NCBI RefSeq assembly: GCF_030433895.1
Contig: NZ_JARUXE010000011.1
Location: forward strand, 1-64,000
DNA: 64,000 bases
Source: Arthrobacter sp. PsM3
GTDB lineage: Bacteria > Actinomycetota > Actinomycetes > Actinomycetales > Micrococcaceae
Direction of reading: 5' to 3'
Shown: piece by piece, positions 26,062 through 34,066 of the stretch
Position numbering within the stretch: position 1 is the stretch's first letter
Layout of the letters: each line of letters starts with the position of its first letter
The notes under the pieces: generated by a model
Databases searched by the model: none
Seen by the model: only the letters and a program-made list of their open reading frames with translations
Told to the model about the DNA's origin: nothing
Program-made: the position numbers and the translations under genes

Positions 26062-26214
26062 AAGGTGTGGTTCTTTCGCAGGAGAGGTGGGTCTGGGCGC
26101 AGATCCGCATAACGCGCACCGGCGGAGCGGCTCCGGCTGGCATGCCGCGGCCCGGGGAGGCCCGGAGGCGGGGAACGGCTGCGGCGGAGCGGGCCGCGGG
26201 AAACGGCGGTGTCG

Positions 26215-26823
26215 TCAGAGGAGGACAGCTGCCGGCGGACCCCGCAGGGGATGCCGGCGGAGAAACCGCCACCGGCGGGCCGGGGCGTGGCGGGGAACCG
26301 GCAGGACAGTCTGCGACGTGACGAGGATCGGGACAGTCGCGATCCCGGCGAACGGCTGCAGCCAGGCGGCCAGCGCCCACAGCGCCGCCTCGCCCCTGGC
26401 CAGGAGTACCGCCGTGACCAGCGTGGCCAGGATGTGGGCGCCGAGCATGGGCGGATCGAGGTCCGCCGGCAGGTGGCTGTGCGGCAGGTCATGCGCCGCG
26501 GCCATGCGGGCCCCGGCTGCCGCGGCTGTGTGCAGATGAGGTCCCGGTGCCGGCCCGGCCGGGGCCGTTTCGGACAGCACGGAGAATGCGGCGTGCAGCA
26601 TCCACTGTCCGGCTGAAAGAATCCCGGCCAGTGCCGTGGCCGTCAGTTTCCACCGGGTCAGCAGGACGACGCCGAGCAGAACCAGGGCCGTGCAGGCGGC
26701 CATCACGGGCGCGGGCGGGAGCTGGCCGCCGGCCAGCGTGTGGGCCCCGGCGGCCAGGGCGAGGATGACCGCCGCGATGGCGGTGCTGCGCGGCAGCCGG
26801 AACGGCGCGGGTTGTCGGGTCAT
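26215..26823 (-). CDS. CopC-associated membrane protein (copy 1)
   Basis: 202 aa, about five hydrophobic helices. AAGAHTLAGGQLPPAPVM, GILSAGQWMLHAAFS and LLARGEAALWALAAWLQPFA are shared with the protein at 35743. His-rich middle (PHLHT, DLPHSHLP) could bind metal. Family without a firm name; pairing with CopC on both sides suggests a role in copper handling. Confidence 0.78.
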   Translation of the reverse strand: MTRQPAPFRLPRSTAIAAVILALAAGAHTLAGGQLPPAPVMAACTALVLLGVVLLTRWKLTATALAGILSAGQWMLHAAFSVLSETAPAGPAPGPHLHTAAAAGARMAAAHDLPHSHLPADLDPPMLGAHILATLVTAVLLARGEAALWALAAWLQPFAGIATVPILVTSQTVLPVPRHAPARRWRFLRRHPLRGPPAAVLL

Positions 26824-26907
26824 GGTGCGCCGTTCCTTTCCTTCGGCGAGGGCTCCTGCTCGCGCAGGTCAGCCGCGGGCTCTCTTGGCGGGGAGTCCCG
26901 GGGGCGC

Positions 26908-27597
26908 CTATTTGGCGGCGTCGGTGAGTTTCTGCCGGAAGTCCGCCTCGGTACTGAGTGTCAGCTTTTGGCCGTTGAGGAAGAAGGTCGGGGTTCCGGT
27001 GACTCCCAGCGCCCTGCCGTCGGCGACGTCTTTGCGGATCCTGTCAATGGTCTTTTCGTCCGCTACGGCGGCGTCGTACGTGGCCAGGTCCAGTCCGAGT
27101 TCCTGGGCGTAGGTTCTGAACAGGGGTGCCTGGGAGTCCTGCTTTTCGCCCCATTGCGGCTGGGTGTCGAACATTTTGGTGTACATCTGCTCGTACTTGC
27201 CCTGCTGCGCGGCGGCTTCCACGGCCAGGGCCGCGGTTCCGGAGTTCCTGTGTCCGGGCAGGGGGAAGTAGCGGTTGACGAAGGTGATCCTGTCGCCGAA
27301 TTCCTTCTTCAGTTCCTCCACGAGCGGCTGCGCCGCCCGGCAGGATTCACATTCGAAGTCCAGGAACTCGACCAGCTGGGCTTTCTCTGTCGCGGGTGTG
27401 GTGACGCGGTGGCTGTCGTCGCGGACCAGTTGCGCGTCGGCGGCCGGCTGGGGTGCCGGCGGCGCCGGCTTGGCCGCGGTGAAGACTGCGTACCAGATCA
27501 CGCCGGCGGCGACGATGACGCCCAGGAGGATCCAGAGGACCAGGCGGACCTTTTTCGCCTGGTCCGGTGGTGCGGGGGCTGTCGTGGTTTGTGTCAT
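26908..27597 (-). CDS. DsbA-like thiol:disulfide oxidoreductase, membrane-anchored
   Basis: 229 aa. One N-terminal membrane helix (VLWILLGVIVAAGVIWYAV) and an extracytoplasmic thioredoxin_4-type domain with active site CESC in FLDFECESCRAA and the cis-proline loop VTGTPTFFLNG. Its ATG overlaps the stop of the CDF gene upstream. Probably forms or repairs disulfides in exported metal proteins. Confidence 0.9.
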   Translation of the reverse strand: MTQTTTAPAPPDQAKKVRLVLWILLGVIVAAGVIWYAVFTAAKPAPPAPQPAADAQLVRDDSHRVTTPATEKAQLVEFLDFECESCRAAQPLVEELKKEFGDRITFVNRYFPLPGHRNSGTAALAVEAAAQQGKYEQMYTKMFDTQPQWGEKQDSQAPLFRTYAQELGLDLATYDAAVADEKTIDRIRKDVADGRALGVTGTPTFFLNGQKLTLSTEADFRQKLTDAAK

Positions 27598-28514
27598 CAG
27601 TGGTGGATGCTTTCCTGGTCGCGGTGGGCGGCGGGTTCGAGCTGGAAGGTGGAGTGTTCGACGCTGACGTCGAAGTGTTTGGCCACGCAGTGCTGCAGGT
27701 CCGCCAGGATCGCGGCGGCGTGGCCGTCGGTCATGCAGGTGTCTTCGATGGTGACGTGGGCGGAGAGGACGGCTGTGCCCGAGGCGACCAGGGACGCGTG
27801 CAGGTCATGGACGTCGATGACGTGCGGCACTCCAAGGATGTGCGCGCGGACCTCGGCCATGTCCAGGCCCTGCGGGGCGTTTTCCATCAGCACGTTGACG
27901 GTGTCCCGGAGCAGCTTCAGGGTGCGGGGAATGATCAGCACCCCGATGAGCAGGGACACGACGGCGTCCGCCTGGACCCAGCCGGTGACGGCGATGATGA
28001 TGGCGGCGACGATCACGGCCACCGATCCCAGCGCGTCGTTGAGCACTTCCAGGAAGGCGGCCTTCATGTTGAAGTTGTGGTTCCGTCCCGAGGCCAGAAC
28101 GATCAGCCCGACGGCGTTCCCTGCCAGGCCGATGATGCCGAACCACAGCATCGTTGAGCCACCGATTTCGGGCGGCTCGATGAGGCGGCGGATGCCCTCG
28201 ACGATGACGAAGCCGCCGACGCCCAGCAGCAGGGCAGCCTGCCCCGCGGCGGCGATGATTTCGGCGCGCTTGTAGCCCCAGGTCCGTTTGGCCGTGGCCG
28301 GTTTCAGTGCCAGCGAGGCGGCGATCAGGGCGATCAGCAGCCCGGTCGAATCGGTGAACATATGGCCTGCGTCGGCCAGGAGTGCCAGGCTGCCGGTGAG
28401 GAACGAGCCGATGATCTCCGCGATCATCACGGTGAACGTGATGGCGAAGACGAGGATCAGTTTGCTCCGGTTCCCCGCTGCGGCCGCGCCGTGGTCGTGG
28501 TCGTGACCGCTCAT
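27597..28514 (-). CDS. Cation diffusion facilitator, CzcD/ZitB type
   Basis: 305 aa. His-rich start (MSGHDHDHG), six helices; transport site HMFTD in helix 2 and LEVLND in helix 5. In helix 5 the usual His of the HxxxD site is Glu, which may shift metal preference. Cytoplasmic C-terminal domain ends in a His-containing tail. The start is set at MSGHDHDHG; upstream residues are shadow. Confidence 0.93.
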   Translation of the reverse strand: MSGHDHDHGAAAAGNRSKLILVFAITFTVMIAEIIGSFLTGSLALLADAGHMFTDSTGLLIALIAASLALKPATAKRTWGYKRAEIIAAAGQAALLLGVGGFVIVEGIRRLIEPPEIGGSTMLWFGIIGLAGNAVGLIVLASGRNHNFNMKAAFLEVLNDALGSVAVIVAAIIIAVTGWVQADAVVSLLIGVLIIPRTLKLLRDTVNVLMENAPQGLDMAEVRAHILGVPHVIDVHDLHASLVASGTAVLSAHVTIEDTCMTDGHAAAILADLQHCVAKHFDVSVEHSTFQLEPAAHRDQESIHH

Positions 28515-28563
28515 GCGTGTGTCTCCAAGGTGTGTGGTTCGGTGGGATGACGGCGTTGACAGG

Positions 28564-28878
28564 TCATATCCGGGAATCGCGGCTGCGGATCGCAGTGCGC
28601 AGGGACTCGATGGCGGGAAGTCCCGCCACACCGTGCCCGGCACTGTAGAGGCGGCAGCTCAGGGCCGGGGCGGATTCCGCCGGAAACAGGTCTCGACCTT
28701 CCGCGATGAAGGAGGGGGAGCCGTGGAACCGGAGTTCCTGGGCCTCGTTCTCGGAGGCTACCTCACGGACAGTCAGGGGTTCCGCGCCCCTCCCTTCTGA
28801 GTCCAGAACCTCACGGAACAGCTTCAGCGCCGGGGCGCTGTTCGGGCAGCCCGGGATGGTGCGCAGTTCGAAGTCCAT
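28564..28878 (-). CDS. Thioredoxin-fold small protein
   Basis: 104 aa. MDFELRTIPGCPNSAPALKL places a single CPNS at the position of a thioredoxin active site, and FHGSPSFIAEGRDLFP looks like the cis-Pro region. Ends with a conserved-looking LSCRLYSAGHG segment. Similar small proteins occur next to heavy-metal genes. Role in metal reduction or chaperoning is inferred. Confidence 0.65.
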   Translation of the reverse strand: MDFELRTIPGCPNSAPALKLFREVLDSEGRGAEPLTVREVASENEAQELRFHGSPSFIAEGRDLFPAESAPALSCRLYSAGHGVAGLPAIESLRTAIRSRDSRI

Positions 28879-28881
28879 GGC

Positions 28882-29733
28882 TCAGGAGGCCCCTTGGCCC
28901 GAACCCGGGCTAAGGGTGACGGCCGTGGGTCCGGGCGAGGAACCACAGCCCTCGCAGCAGCCGGACGAGTCGTCCACCTCGGAGGTCTTCGCCGCGGCCG
29001 CCGAGGAGCCCGGGTCAACCGGGCCGCCGTCGTGTTCCACGGCCGGGCCCGGGCCGGTGACATCGCAGCAGTCGTCCGTTGCAAAATCTGTGAGCCCGGT
29101 GGCGTGGGGAACGGTGCAGCAGACGTCGCCTTTCCAGGCATTGACGCCCTCGCGGACGGCAATCACGGCGATCACCAGGGCGGCGCCGGCGTCGGCCCAC
29201 CACCAGCCCAGCGTGCTGTTCAGAACCAGCCCGACCAGCAGGACGGCAGAGAGGTAGGTGCACAGCAGAGTCTGCTTAGAGTCCGCCACCGCCGTCCGGG
29301 AGCCGAGCTCCCGACCGGCACGGCGCTGCAGCCAGGACAAAACCGGCATGATCGCCAGGCTCAGCGCCGCGATGACGATGCCGGGCGTGGAGTGCTGCGC
29401 CTCACCGCCGCCGGCAAGGGACGTGACGGAATCGACGGTGACGAACGCGGCGAGGGCGAAAAAGGAGACCGCGATGAGCCGCAGGGTCAGGTGCTCGCGC
29501 CGTTCCGGATCCCTGGCGGAGAACTGCCAGGACAGGGCCACGGCGGACGCCACCTCGATCACCGAGTCCAGACCGAAGCCGATCAGCGCGGAGGAGTCGG
29601 CGACGCCCCCGGCCCAGAGGGCGACGACGGCCTCGATGACGTTGTAGCTGATGGTGGCCGCGGCAAAAAACCTGATCCGCCGGCTCAGTACCGCGCGGCG
29701 GACGGGACTGGGTCCGAGCTGGAGGGCGGTCAT
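28882..29733 (-). CDS. Cation efflux family protein with Cys-rich tail
   Basis: 283 aa. Membrane part with DSSALIGFGLDSVIEVAS and AVADSKQTLLCTYLSAVLL as in the DxxxE/DS-type cation efflux group, lacking classical HxxxD sites. The last 80 residues hold many cysteines (CC, CCDV, CCEGC), probably a thiolate metal site. Overlaps the end of the CmtR-like gene, typical for Cd/Pb efflux pairs. The ATG at 29742 is an alternative start. Confidence 0.83.
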   Translation of the reverse strand: MTALQLGPSPVRRAVLSRRIRFFAAATISYNVIEAVVALWAGGVADSSALIGFGLDSVIEVASAVALSWQFSARDPERREHLTLRLIAVSFFALAAFVTVDSVTSLAGGGEAQHSTPGIVIAALSLAIMPVLSWLQRRAGRELGSRTAVADSKQTLLCTYLSAVLLVGLVLNSTLGWWWADAGAALVIAVIAVREGVNAWKGDVCCTVPHATGLTDFATDDCCDVTGPGPAVEHDGGPVDPGSSAAAAKTSEVDDSSGCCEGCGSSPGPTAVTLSPGSGQGAS

Positions 29734-30056
29734 TTCAGGCACGTCCCGTCGGGTGCGCAGCAGGCCGGATCCACGGCCAGGACAACGCCGAGCAAGTCAC
29801 CAATCGCGTGTCCCAGCCGCGCGTCGGCGAGCTCGTACCGGGTCCGGCGCCCGTCGGGAACGGCCACCACCAGTCCGCAGCCGCGAAGGCACGTCAGATG
29901 GTTGGACATGCTCTGCCGTGAGACGCCAAGGGTGTCGGCCAGATCGGACGGGTAGGCCGGCGCGGCGGCCAGTGCCAGCAGGATCCTGGCCCTGGTCGGG
30001 TCCGAGACGGCGTAGCCGAAGCGTGCCAGCACCGGGGCATGGGTGAGGGTTTCCAT
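29730..30056 (-). CDS. ArsR/SmtB repressor, CmtR-like
   Basis: 108 aa winged helix. HLTCLRGCGLV has the paired cysteines (CxxxC) of the Cd/Pb sensor CmtR in the recognition-helix region, and the tail CCAPDGTC supplies the third ligand. Expected to repress the left metal operon and release DNA on Cd(II) or Pb(II). First gene of that operon. Confidence 0.88.
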   Translation of the reverse strand: METLTHAPVLARFGYAVSDPTRARILLALAAAPAYPSDLADTLGVSRQSMSNHLTCLRGCGLVVAVPDGRRTRYELADARLGHAIGDLLGVVLAVDPACCAPDGTCLK

Positions 30057-30277
30057 GAGTCCAAAGTACAGTCCCCGATGTATCCAGGCAATTTTGTCCC
30101 CACCACCCCCGAGTCGCCATTGTCAGCAGAGCCCCAAGCGTTGCCATGGCCAACGGCCCCCCGGGGCCCGAGCGCACTGAGTGCAGATAGGGCGCGGTTT
30201 CCGAACAGGGGAGACGCGATGGTTCCGAGGAGTCGTTTTGCAAGAGGTCTTGGCTGTTCCTGCCCCGCGGACTGTCC
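30057..30277. promoter_or_regulatory. Divergent control region of the left metal operon
   Basis: The minus strand has TTGCCT, 17 bases, then TGTACT as a plausible promoter for the CmtR-like gene, with the short palindrome-like ACATCGGGGACTGT inside it. No coding sequence I can support. Confidence 0.4.
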
Positions 30278-30382
30278 ATGACCCTGAGTGACGAACAGAC
30301 ACTGGCGGTGTGCGGACCCATTCTGGACGGACTCTACGACTACCTCAAGCGATCCCTCACACTCGGCCGCGAACCCTCCTGA
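30278..30382 (+). CDS. Possible short ORF (34 aa)
   Basis: MTLSDEQTLAVCGPILDGLY followed by a basic amphipathic DYLKRSLTLGREPS and TGA. Composition is protein-like but no ribosome site is clear. It could be the end of a lost gene. Confidence 0.25.
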   Translation: MTLSDEQTLAVCGPILDGLYDYLKRSLTLGREPS

Positions 30383-30429
30383 CCGGGCGCCCTGCGGGGC
30401 GGTGTCGCCCCGTACCGGAAGTCCCGAAA

Positions 30430-30460
30430 TGCATACACATGTGCGCAAATGGCTTAGTAT
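30430..30460 (+). promoter_or_regulatory. Putative ArsR operator/promoter for hisD
   Basis: ATGTGCGCA (30439-30447) inside a partly symmetrical region with the palindrome CACATGTG, followed by TAGTAT (30455-30460) as -10. The same 9-mer occurs in the promoter of the ArsR-CDF pair (32424-32432). Suggests joint control by that ArsR. Confidence 0.5.
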
Positions 30461-30521
30461 TGCGGATCGAGGCCACATGCGCCGAGCGTTGCGCAAGGCT
30501 GAGCCTGGAGGGAGAACACCG

Positions 30522-31844
30522 GTGAGGGTAATTGACCTGAGAAACGATGTCGGACGGGTGCGTGAGCGACTCCCGCGGGCGGAATTTGACCTGCGCGCAG
30601 CTACCGCGGCGGCCGCCCCGGTCGTTGAGGATGTCAGGATCCGTGGACTCGACGCCGTCCTGGATGCAACCCGAAAGTTTGACGGGGTCGACCTGAAGAC
30701 TGTCAGAGTCCCCCCGGAGGAGCTTCAGCAGGCCTTGGACGCCCTGCCCCCGGCCGTCCGGCACGCCCTGAACACATCAATTGACAGGGTGCGGAAGGTC
30801 CATCGTGATCAGATGCCGGCCCCGGTCTCCACGCAGCTGGCCGGGTCCTCCACGGTTTCCTACTCGTGGCTGCCGGTCGCCCGGGTTGGTCTTTACGCTC
30901 CCGGAGGCCTGGCCGCGTACGCGTCCAGCGTGGTGATGAACGTGGTGCCCGCCCAGGCGGCCGGAGTGGCCTCCCTCGCGGTCTGTTCCCCGCCCCAACC
31001 CGATACCGGACTGCCGGCCGCGCCCGTGATGGCCGCCTGCGCGGCCCTGGGCGTGAGCGAGGTTTACGCTGTGGGCGGTGCCCAGGCGATCGCGATGCTC
31101 GCCTACGGCGCCGGGGCCCCGGATGAAGCGATGGCCTGCCAGCCGGCCGATGTGGTGACGGGGCCCGGCAACATCTATGTTGCCGCGGCCAAGCGCATCG
31201 TCCAGGGCGACGTCGGGATCGACTCGGAAGCGGGCCCGACCGAAATCATGATTTTGGCGGACGGGAGCGCGGACCCGGCATATGTGGCGGCGGATCTGCT
31301 GAGCCAGGCCGAACACGAACCCGGCGCGGCGGCCTTGCTCGTCACCCCCTCCGAGGAGCTCATCCGAAATGTCCAGCGGGAACTGCGGGCGCGGCTGGAT
31401 GCAACCAGACATTCCTCCCGCGCCGGTCTTGCGTTGGAAGGCAGGCAGTCCGCACTGGTCCTGGTCCGTGACCTTGAACAGGGACTTGAGGTCGTCAATG
31501 ACTACGCCGCGGAGCATCTGGAGGTCCTGACACGGAATGCCCTCGAGCTCGCCGGACGGGTCACCGCCGCGGGCGCGATCTTCGTCGGCCCCTGGTCCCC
31601 GGTGTCCCTTGGCGATTACTGCGCAGGATCAAACCATGTTCTTCCCACCTCCGGGAACGCCCGGCATGCCTCCGGGCTCTCCGTCTACACGTTTCTGCGG
31701 GGCGTTCAGACCATCCACTATGACAGGGCCGGGCTGGCGCAGGTCGCCGGCGACGTCGTTGCCTTCTCCGGGGCCGAAGACCTGCCGGCGCACGGGGAAG
31801 CCGTCCTTGCCCGCATACCCGATGCCGGCCGCAGTGACGTCTGA
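30522..31844 (+). CDS. hisD: Histidinol dehydrogenase
   Basis: 440 aa, full length for HisD. Oxidises histidinol to histidine in two NAD-dependent steps. Shows TGPGNIYVAAAKRIVQGDVG, QAEHEP (Zn ligands), NDYAAEHLE (catalytic Glu-His) and GDYCAGSNHVLPT. The GTG start has GGAGGGAGA upstream; a longer frame adds unsupported residues. There are no other his genes here. Its position in a Zn/Ni/Co block and shared operator motif suggest a back-up enzyme used under metal stress. Confidence 0.93.
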   Translation: MRVIDLRNDVGRVRERLPRAEFDLRAATAAAAPVVEDVRIRGLDAVLDATRKFDGVDLKTVRVPPEELQQALDALPPAVRHALNTSIDRVRKVHRDQMPAPVSTQLAGSSTVSYSWLPVARVGLYAPGGLAAYASSVVMNVVPAQAAGVASLAVCSPPQPDTGLPAAPVMAACAALGVSEVYAVGGAQAIAMLAYGAGAPDEAMACQPADVVTGPGNIYVAAAKRIVQGDVGIDSEAGPTEIMILADGSADPAYVAADLLSQAEHEPGAAALLVTPSEELIRNVQRELRARLDATRHSSRAGLALEGRQSALVLVRDLEQGLEVVNDYAAEHLEVLTRNALELAGRVTAAGAIFVGPWSPVSLGDYCAGSNHVLPTSGNARHASGLSVYTFLRGVQTIHYDRAGLAQVAGDVVAFSGAEDLPAHGEAVLARIPDAGRSDV

Positions 31845-31869
31845 GCGGCGGGAGAGGAGGGCCGACGCC

Positions 31870-32328
31870 GTGAAGACACCGCCGGTCAGTGCCGTCACAC
31901 CTTCCGGTGCCCGATTCCTGCTCACCGCCGACGCCCTGGAAATGATCCAGGTCTTCGGCGGGACACTCCACTGCTACCGAGGGGCCGGAGGCTGCCGCAA
32001 GCAGGGCCTGTACTTTTCCCGGACACGTCCCAAAAAGGCGCTGGACTGCCGGCTCCTGCCCGCAGACCCGGACAGCGATCAGGGTTCGGCTGCCCCGGGT
32101 GCCAGAGAGCGGCAGGAAATAGCGGTCAGCGTCAGTGCCGACCTCGCGTCCGCGCTCGACGGTGCCGTCCTGGACTTCGGCAACTACAACGGCGTTCAAC
32201 GCTTCGTCTGGACCACGCTGCCCGGGGTCAAGGGGCCCTCCTGCACCTGCCTGCGGTCCGTCGGCCCGCCGGCCGGAAAGCGGTCACCGTGCCTGGATGA
32301 CCGGCGCATCGGTCTGACCGACCTATAG
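31870..32328 (+). CDS. HesB/IscA-like Cys-rich protein
   Basis: 152 aa. The GTG start has GGAGAGGAGG upstream. The pattern ADALEMIQ, then GGCRKQGLYF, then SALDGAVLDFGN and SCTCLRS matches the A-type iron-sulfur carrier fold (GGC plus CxC ligands). More cysteines than usual (HCYRG, LDCRLL, PCLDD) and an insertion of about 20 residues. Follows hisD by 25 bp, so one operon. Fe-S or other metal carriage is inferred from motif order only. Confidence 0.6.
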   Translation: MKTPPVSAVTPSGARFLLTADALEMIQVFGGTLHCYRGAGGCRKQGLYFSRTRPKKALDCRLLPADPDSDQGSAAPGARERQEIAVSVSADLASALDGAVLDFGNYNGVQRFVWTTLPGVKGPSCTCLRSVGPPAGKRSPCLDDRRIGLTDL

Positions 32329-32415
32329 AAACGCCCGGCCCCCAGCGGAGAGGGCAACCCGGGCCGCGCCGCTTCGAGGCAGAGTCCGCGAGGGCGGTGA
32401 CTCACGGTGCAGGAT

Positions 32416-32434
32416 ATGCCATAATGTGCGCATG
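32416..32434 (+). promoter_or_regulatory. Putative operator of ArsR-CDF operon
   Basis: ATGCCATAATGTGCGCAT is an imperfect inverted repeat (ATGC...GCAT) just before and over the start of the ArsR gene. It shares ATGTGCGCA with the hisD promoter. Confidence 0.5.
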
Positions 32435-32797
32435 GATGCAGATATGAAAGTATGCGGTCGGGATCCTGACAGCCGGTTCGTAGGACTGGCCGCCGAAGTC
32501 TTTGCCATGCTCGCCGACGCAACGCGTGTGCGCATCATCATGGCCCTGCGCGACGGCGAACTGTCGATCAACCACCTCGCCGACATCGTCGACAAGACCC
32601 CCGCAGGGGTCTCCCAGCACCTGGCCAAGATGCGCCTGGCCCGGCTGGTCGCCACACGCCAGGACGGCACCCGTGTGTTCTACCGGCTCGAGGATGACCA
32701 TGCCCGCCACCTCGTGACCGAAGCGATTCTTCAGGCCGAGCATTCCCTCGACGGGACGCCGCGCCACCACCACTCCGGAAGCAGGACGACACCATGA
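32432..32797 (+). CDS. ArsR/SmtB repressor, alpha-5 (Zn/Co type) sensor
   Basis: 121 aa. HTH TPAGVSQHLAKMRLARLV. The C-terminal helix reads DDHARHLVTEAILQAEH, the D-x-H ... E-H spacing of SmtB/CzrA alpha-5 sites. A His-rich tail (PRHHH) follows. Controls the CDF gene it overlaps by 4 bp, and probably hisD. A GTG at 32426 is an alternative start. Confidence 0.88.
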   Translation: MDADMKVCGRDPDSRFVGLAAEVFAMLADATRVRIIMALRDGELSINHLADIVDKTPAGVSQHLAKMRLARLVATRQDGTRVFYRLEDDHARHLVTEAILQAEHSLDGTPRHHHSGSRTTP

Positions 32798-33987
32798 ACG
32801 CCCCGCATGAGCACCCAGACCCAGTTACACACAACCACGGCGACCAGCCGGTGCACGAAAACCGCCGCCCCGGGGAGCCCCACGACGGCCATGATCCTCG
32901 CCACGCTGAGAATGCCCACCCCCATGACGGGCACGATCACGCCGACGGCGACCACGGCCATGCCCACCCCACCGGGATCAAGGGATTCTTCTACGGACTC
33001 TTCGTCCCGCACAGCCATGACGCCTCGGATTCGATCGACGACGCCCTGGAGGCCAGTACGGAGGGCATCCGGGCCCTGAAAATCAGCCTCTTTATCCTGC
33101 TCGGCACAACGATTCTGCAGCTGATTGTTGTCCTTATGAGCGGTTCGGTCGCGTTGCTCGCCGACACCATCCACAACTTCTCCGATGCCCTGACAGCACT
33201 GCCCCTGTGGGTTGCGTTCATTCTCGGCCGACGGGCCGCCAGCCGCCGCCACACCTACGGCTACGGCAAGTCCGAAGACCTGGCCGGGCTCTTCATCGTC
33301 GCCGTGGTCGCCCTGTCCGCGGTCGTTGCCGCATGGCAATCCATCGACCGGCTTTTCAATCCGCAGCCCCTGCACAATCTGGGGTGGGTGCTGGCCGCCG
33401 GCGTCGTCGGATTTATCGGCAACGAGGCGGTTGCGGTTTACCGCATCCGGGTCGGCCAGAAGATCGGCTCCGCCGCACTCGTCGCGGACGGCGTGCATGC
33501 GCGCACCGACGGGTTCACCTCCCTCGCCGTTGTCGTCGGAGCCGGCGGCGTCATGCTGGGATTCCCCCTGGCCGACCCGATCGTTGGACTGCTGATCTCC
33601 GTCGCCATCATCATCCTGCTCTGGGGCACCGTCCGCAGCATCGGCCGCCGGCTCATGGACGGCATCGAACCCGAACTGCTGGACCGCGCCCAGACCGCCC
33701 TGGAAAAAACACCCGGCGTTCTCGCCGTGCCCAGGCTGCAGCTGCGGTGGGTCGGACACCGTCTCCAGGGCGCGGCAACCATCATGGTTGCCAACACCTC
33801 ACTGGCCGAGGCGGAAAAGGTCGTCGCGCAGGCCGAAACCGGCCTGGCCGTCGCGCTGCCCAACCTTGACGACATGCCCATCCGCACCGTCAGCAGCACC
33901 CCCGCCGCCTCGGGTGTGCTGCCCCAAACGCCGCCGCTGCACCCGCATCCCGGCCAGGGCAGTGACGGGTGGGAGCGCCGGCTTTGA
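32794..33987 (+). CDS. Cation diffusion facilitator with His-rich N-terminus
   Basis: 397 aa. The first 60 residues contain many His/Asp pairs (HDGHDHADGDHGHAH), a metal-buffering extension. Both transport sites are canonical: HNFSD in helix 2 and HARTD in helix 5. C-terminal cytoplasmic domain present. The ATG overlaps the repressor stop. Zn, Co or Ni export likely (DmeF-like), exact metal unknown. Confidence 0.93.
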   Translation: MNAPHEHPDPVTHNHGDQPVHENRRPGEPHDGHDPRHAENAHPHDGHDHADGDHGHAHPTGIKGFFYGLFVPHSHDASDSIDDALEASTEGIRALKISLFILLGTTILQLIVVLMSGSVALLADTIHNFSDALTALPLWVAFILGRRAASRRHTYGYGKSEDLAGLFIVAVVALSAVVAAWQSIDRLFNPQPLHNLGWVLAAGVVGFIGNEAVAVYRIRVGQKIGSAALVADGVHARTDGFTSLAVVVGAGGVMLGFPLADPIVGLLISVAIIILLWGTVRSIGRRLMDGIEPELLDRAQTALEKTPGVLAVPRLQLRWVGHRLQGAATIMVANTSLAEAEKVVAQAETGLAVALPNLDDMPIRTVSSTPAASGVLPQTPPLHPHPGQGSDGWERRL

Positions 33988-34024
33988 CCGCGGAACAGTG
34001 CCGGGACGAAAGTCGGTTAGTATG

Positions 34025-34050
34025 AGTGCATAGACACGCACCTATGCACT
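34025..34050 (+). promoter_or_regulatory. Perfect inverted repeat before MFS gene
   Basis: AGTGCATAG (34025-34033) and CTATGCACT (34042-34050) are perfect inverted arms with an 8-nt spacer, 16 bp before the MFS ATG. It fits a dimeric ArsR-type repressor, most simply the NmtR-like protein at 35313. Confidence 0.65.
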
Positions 34051-34066
34051 TAAGAGAGTTGGCCTG

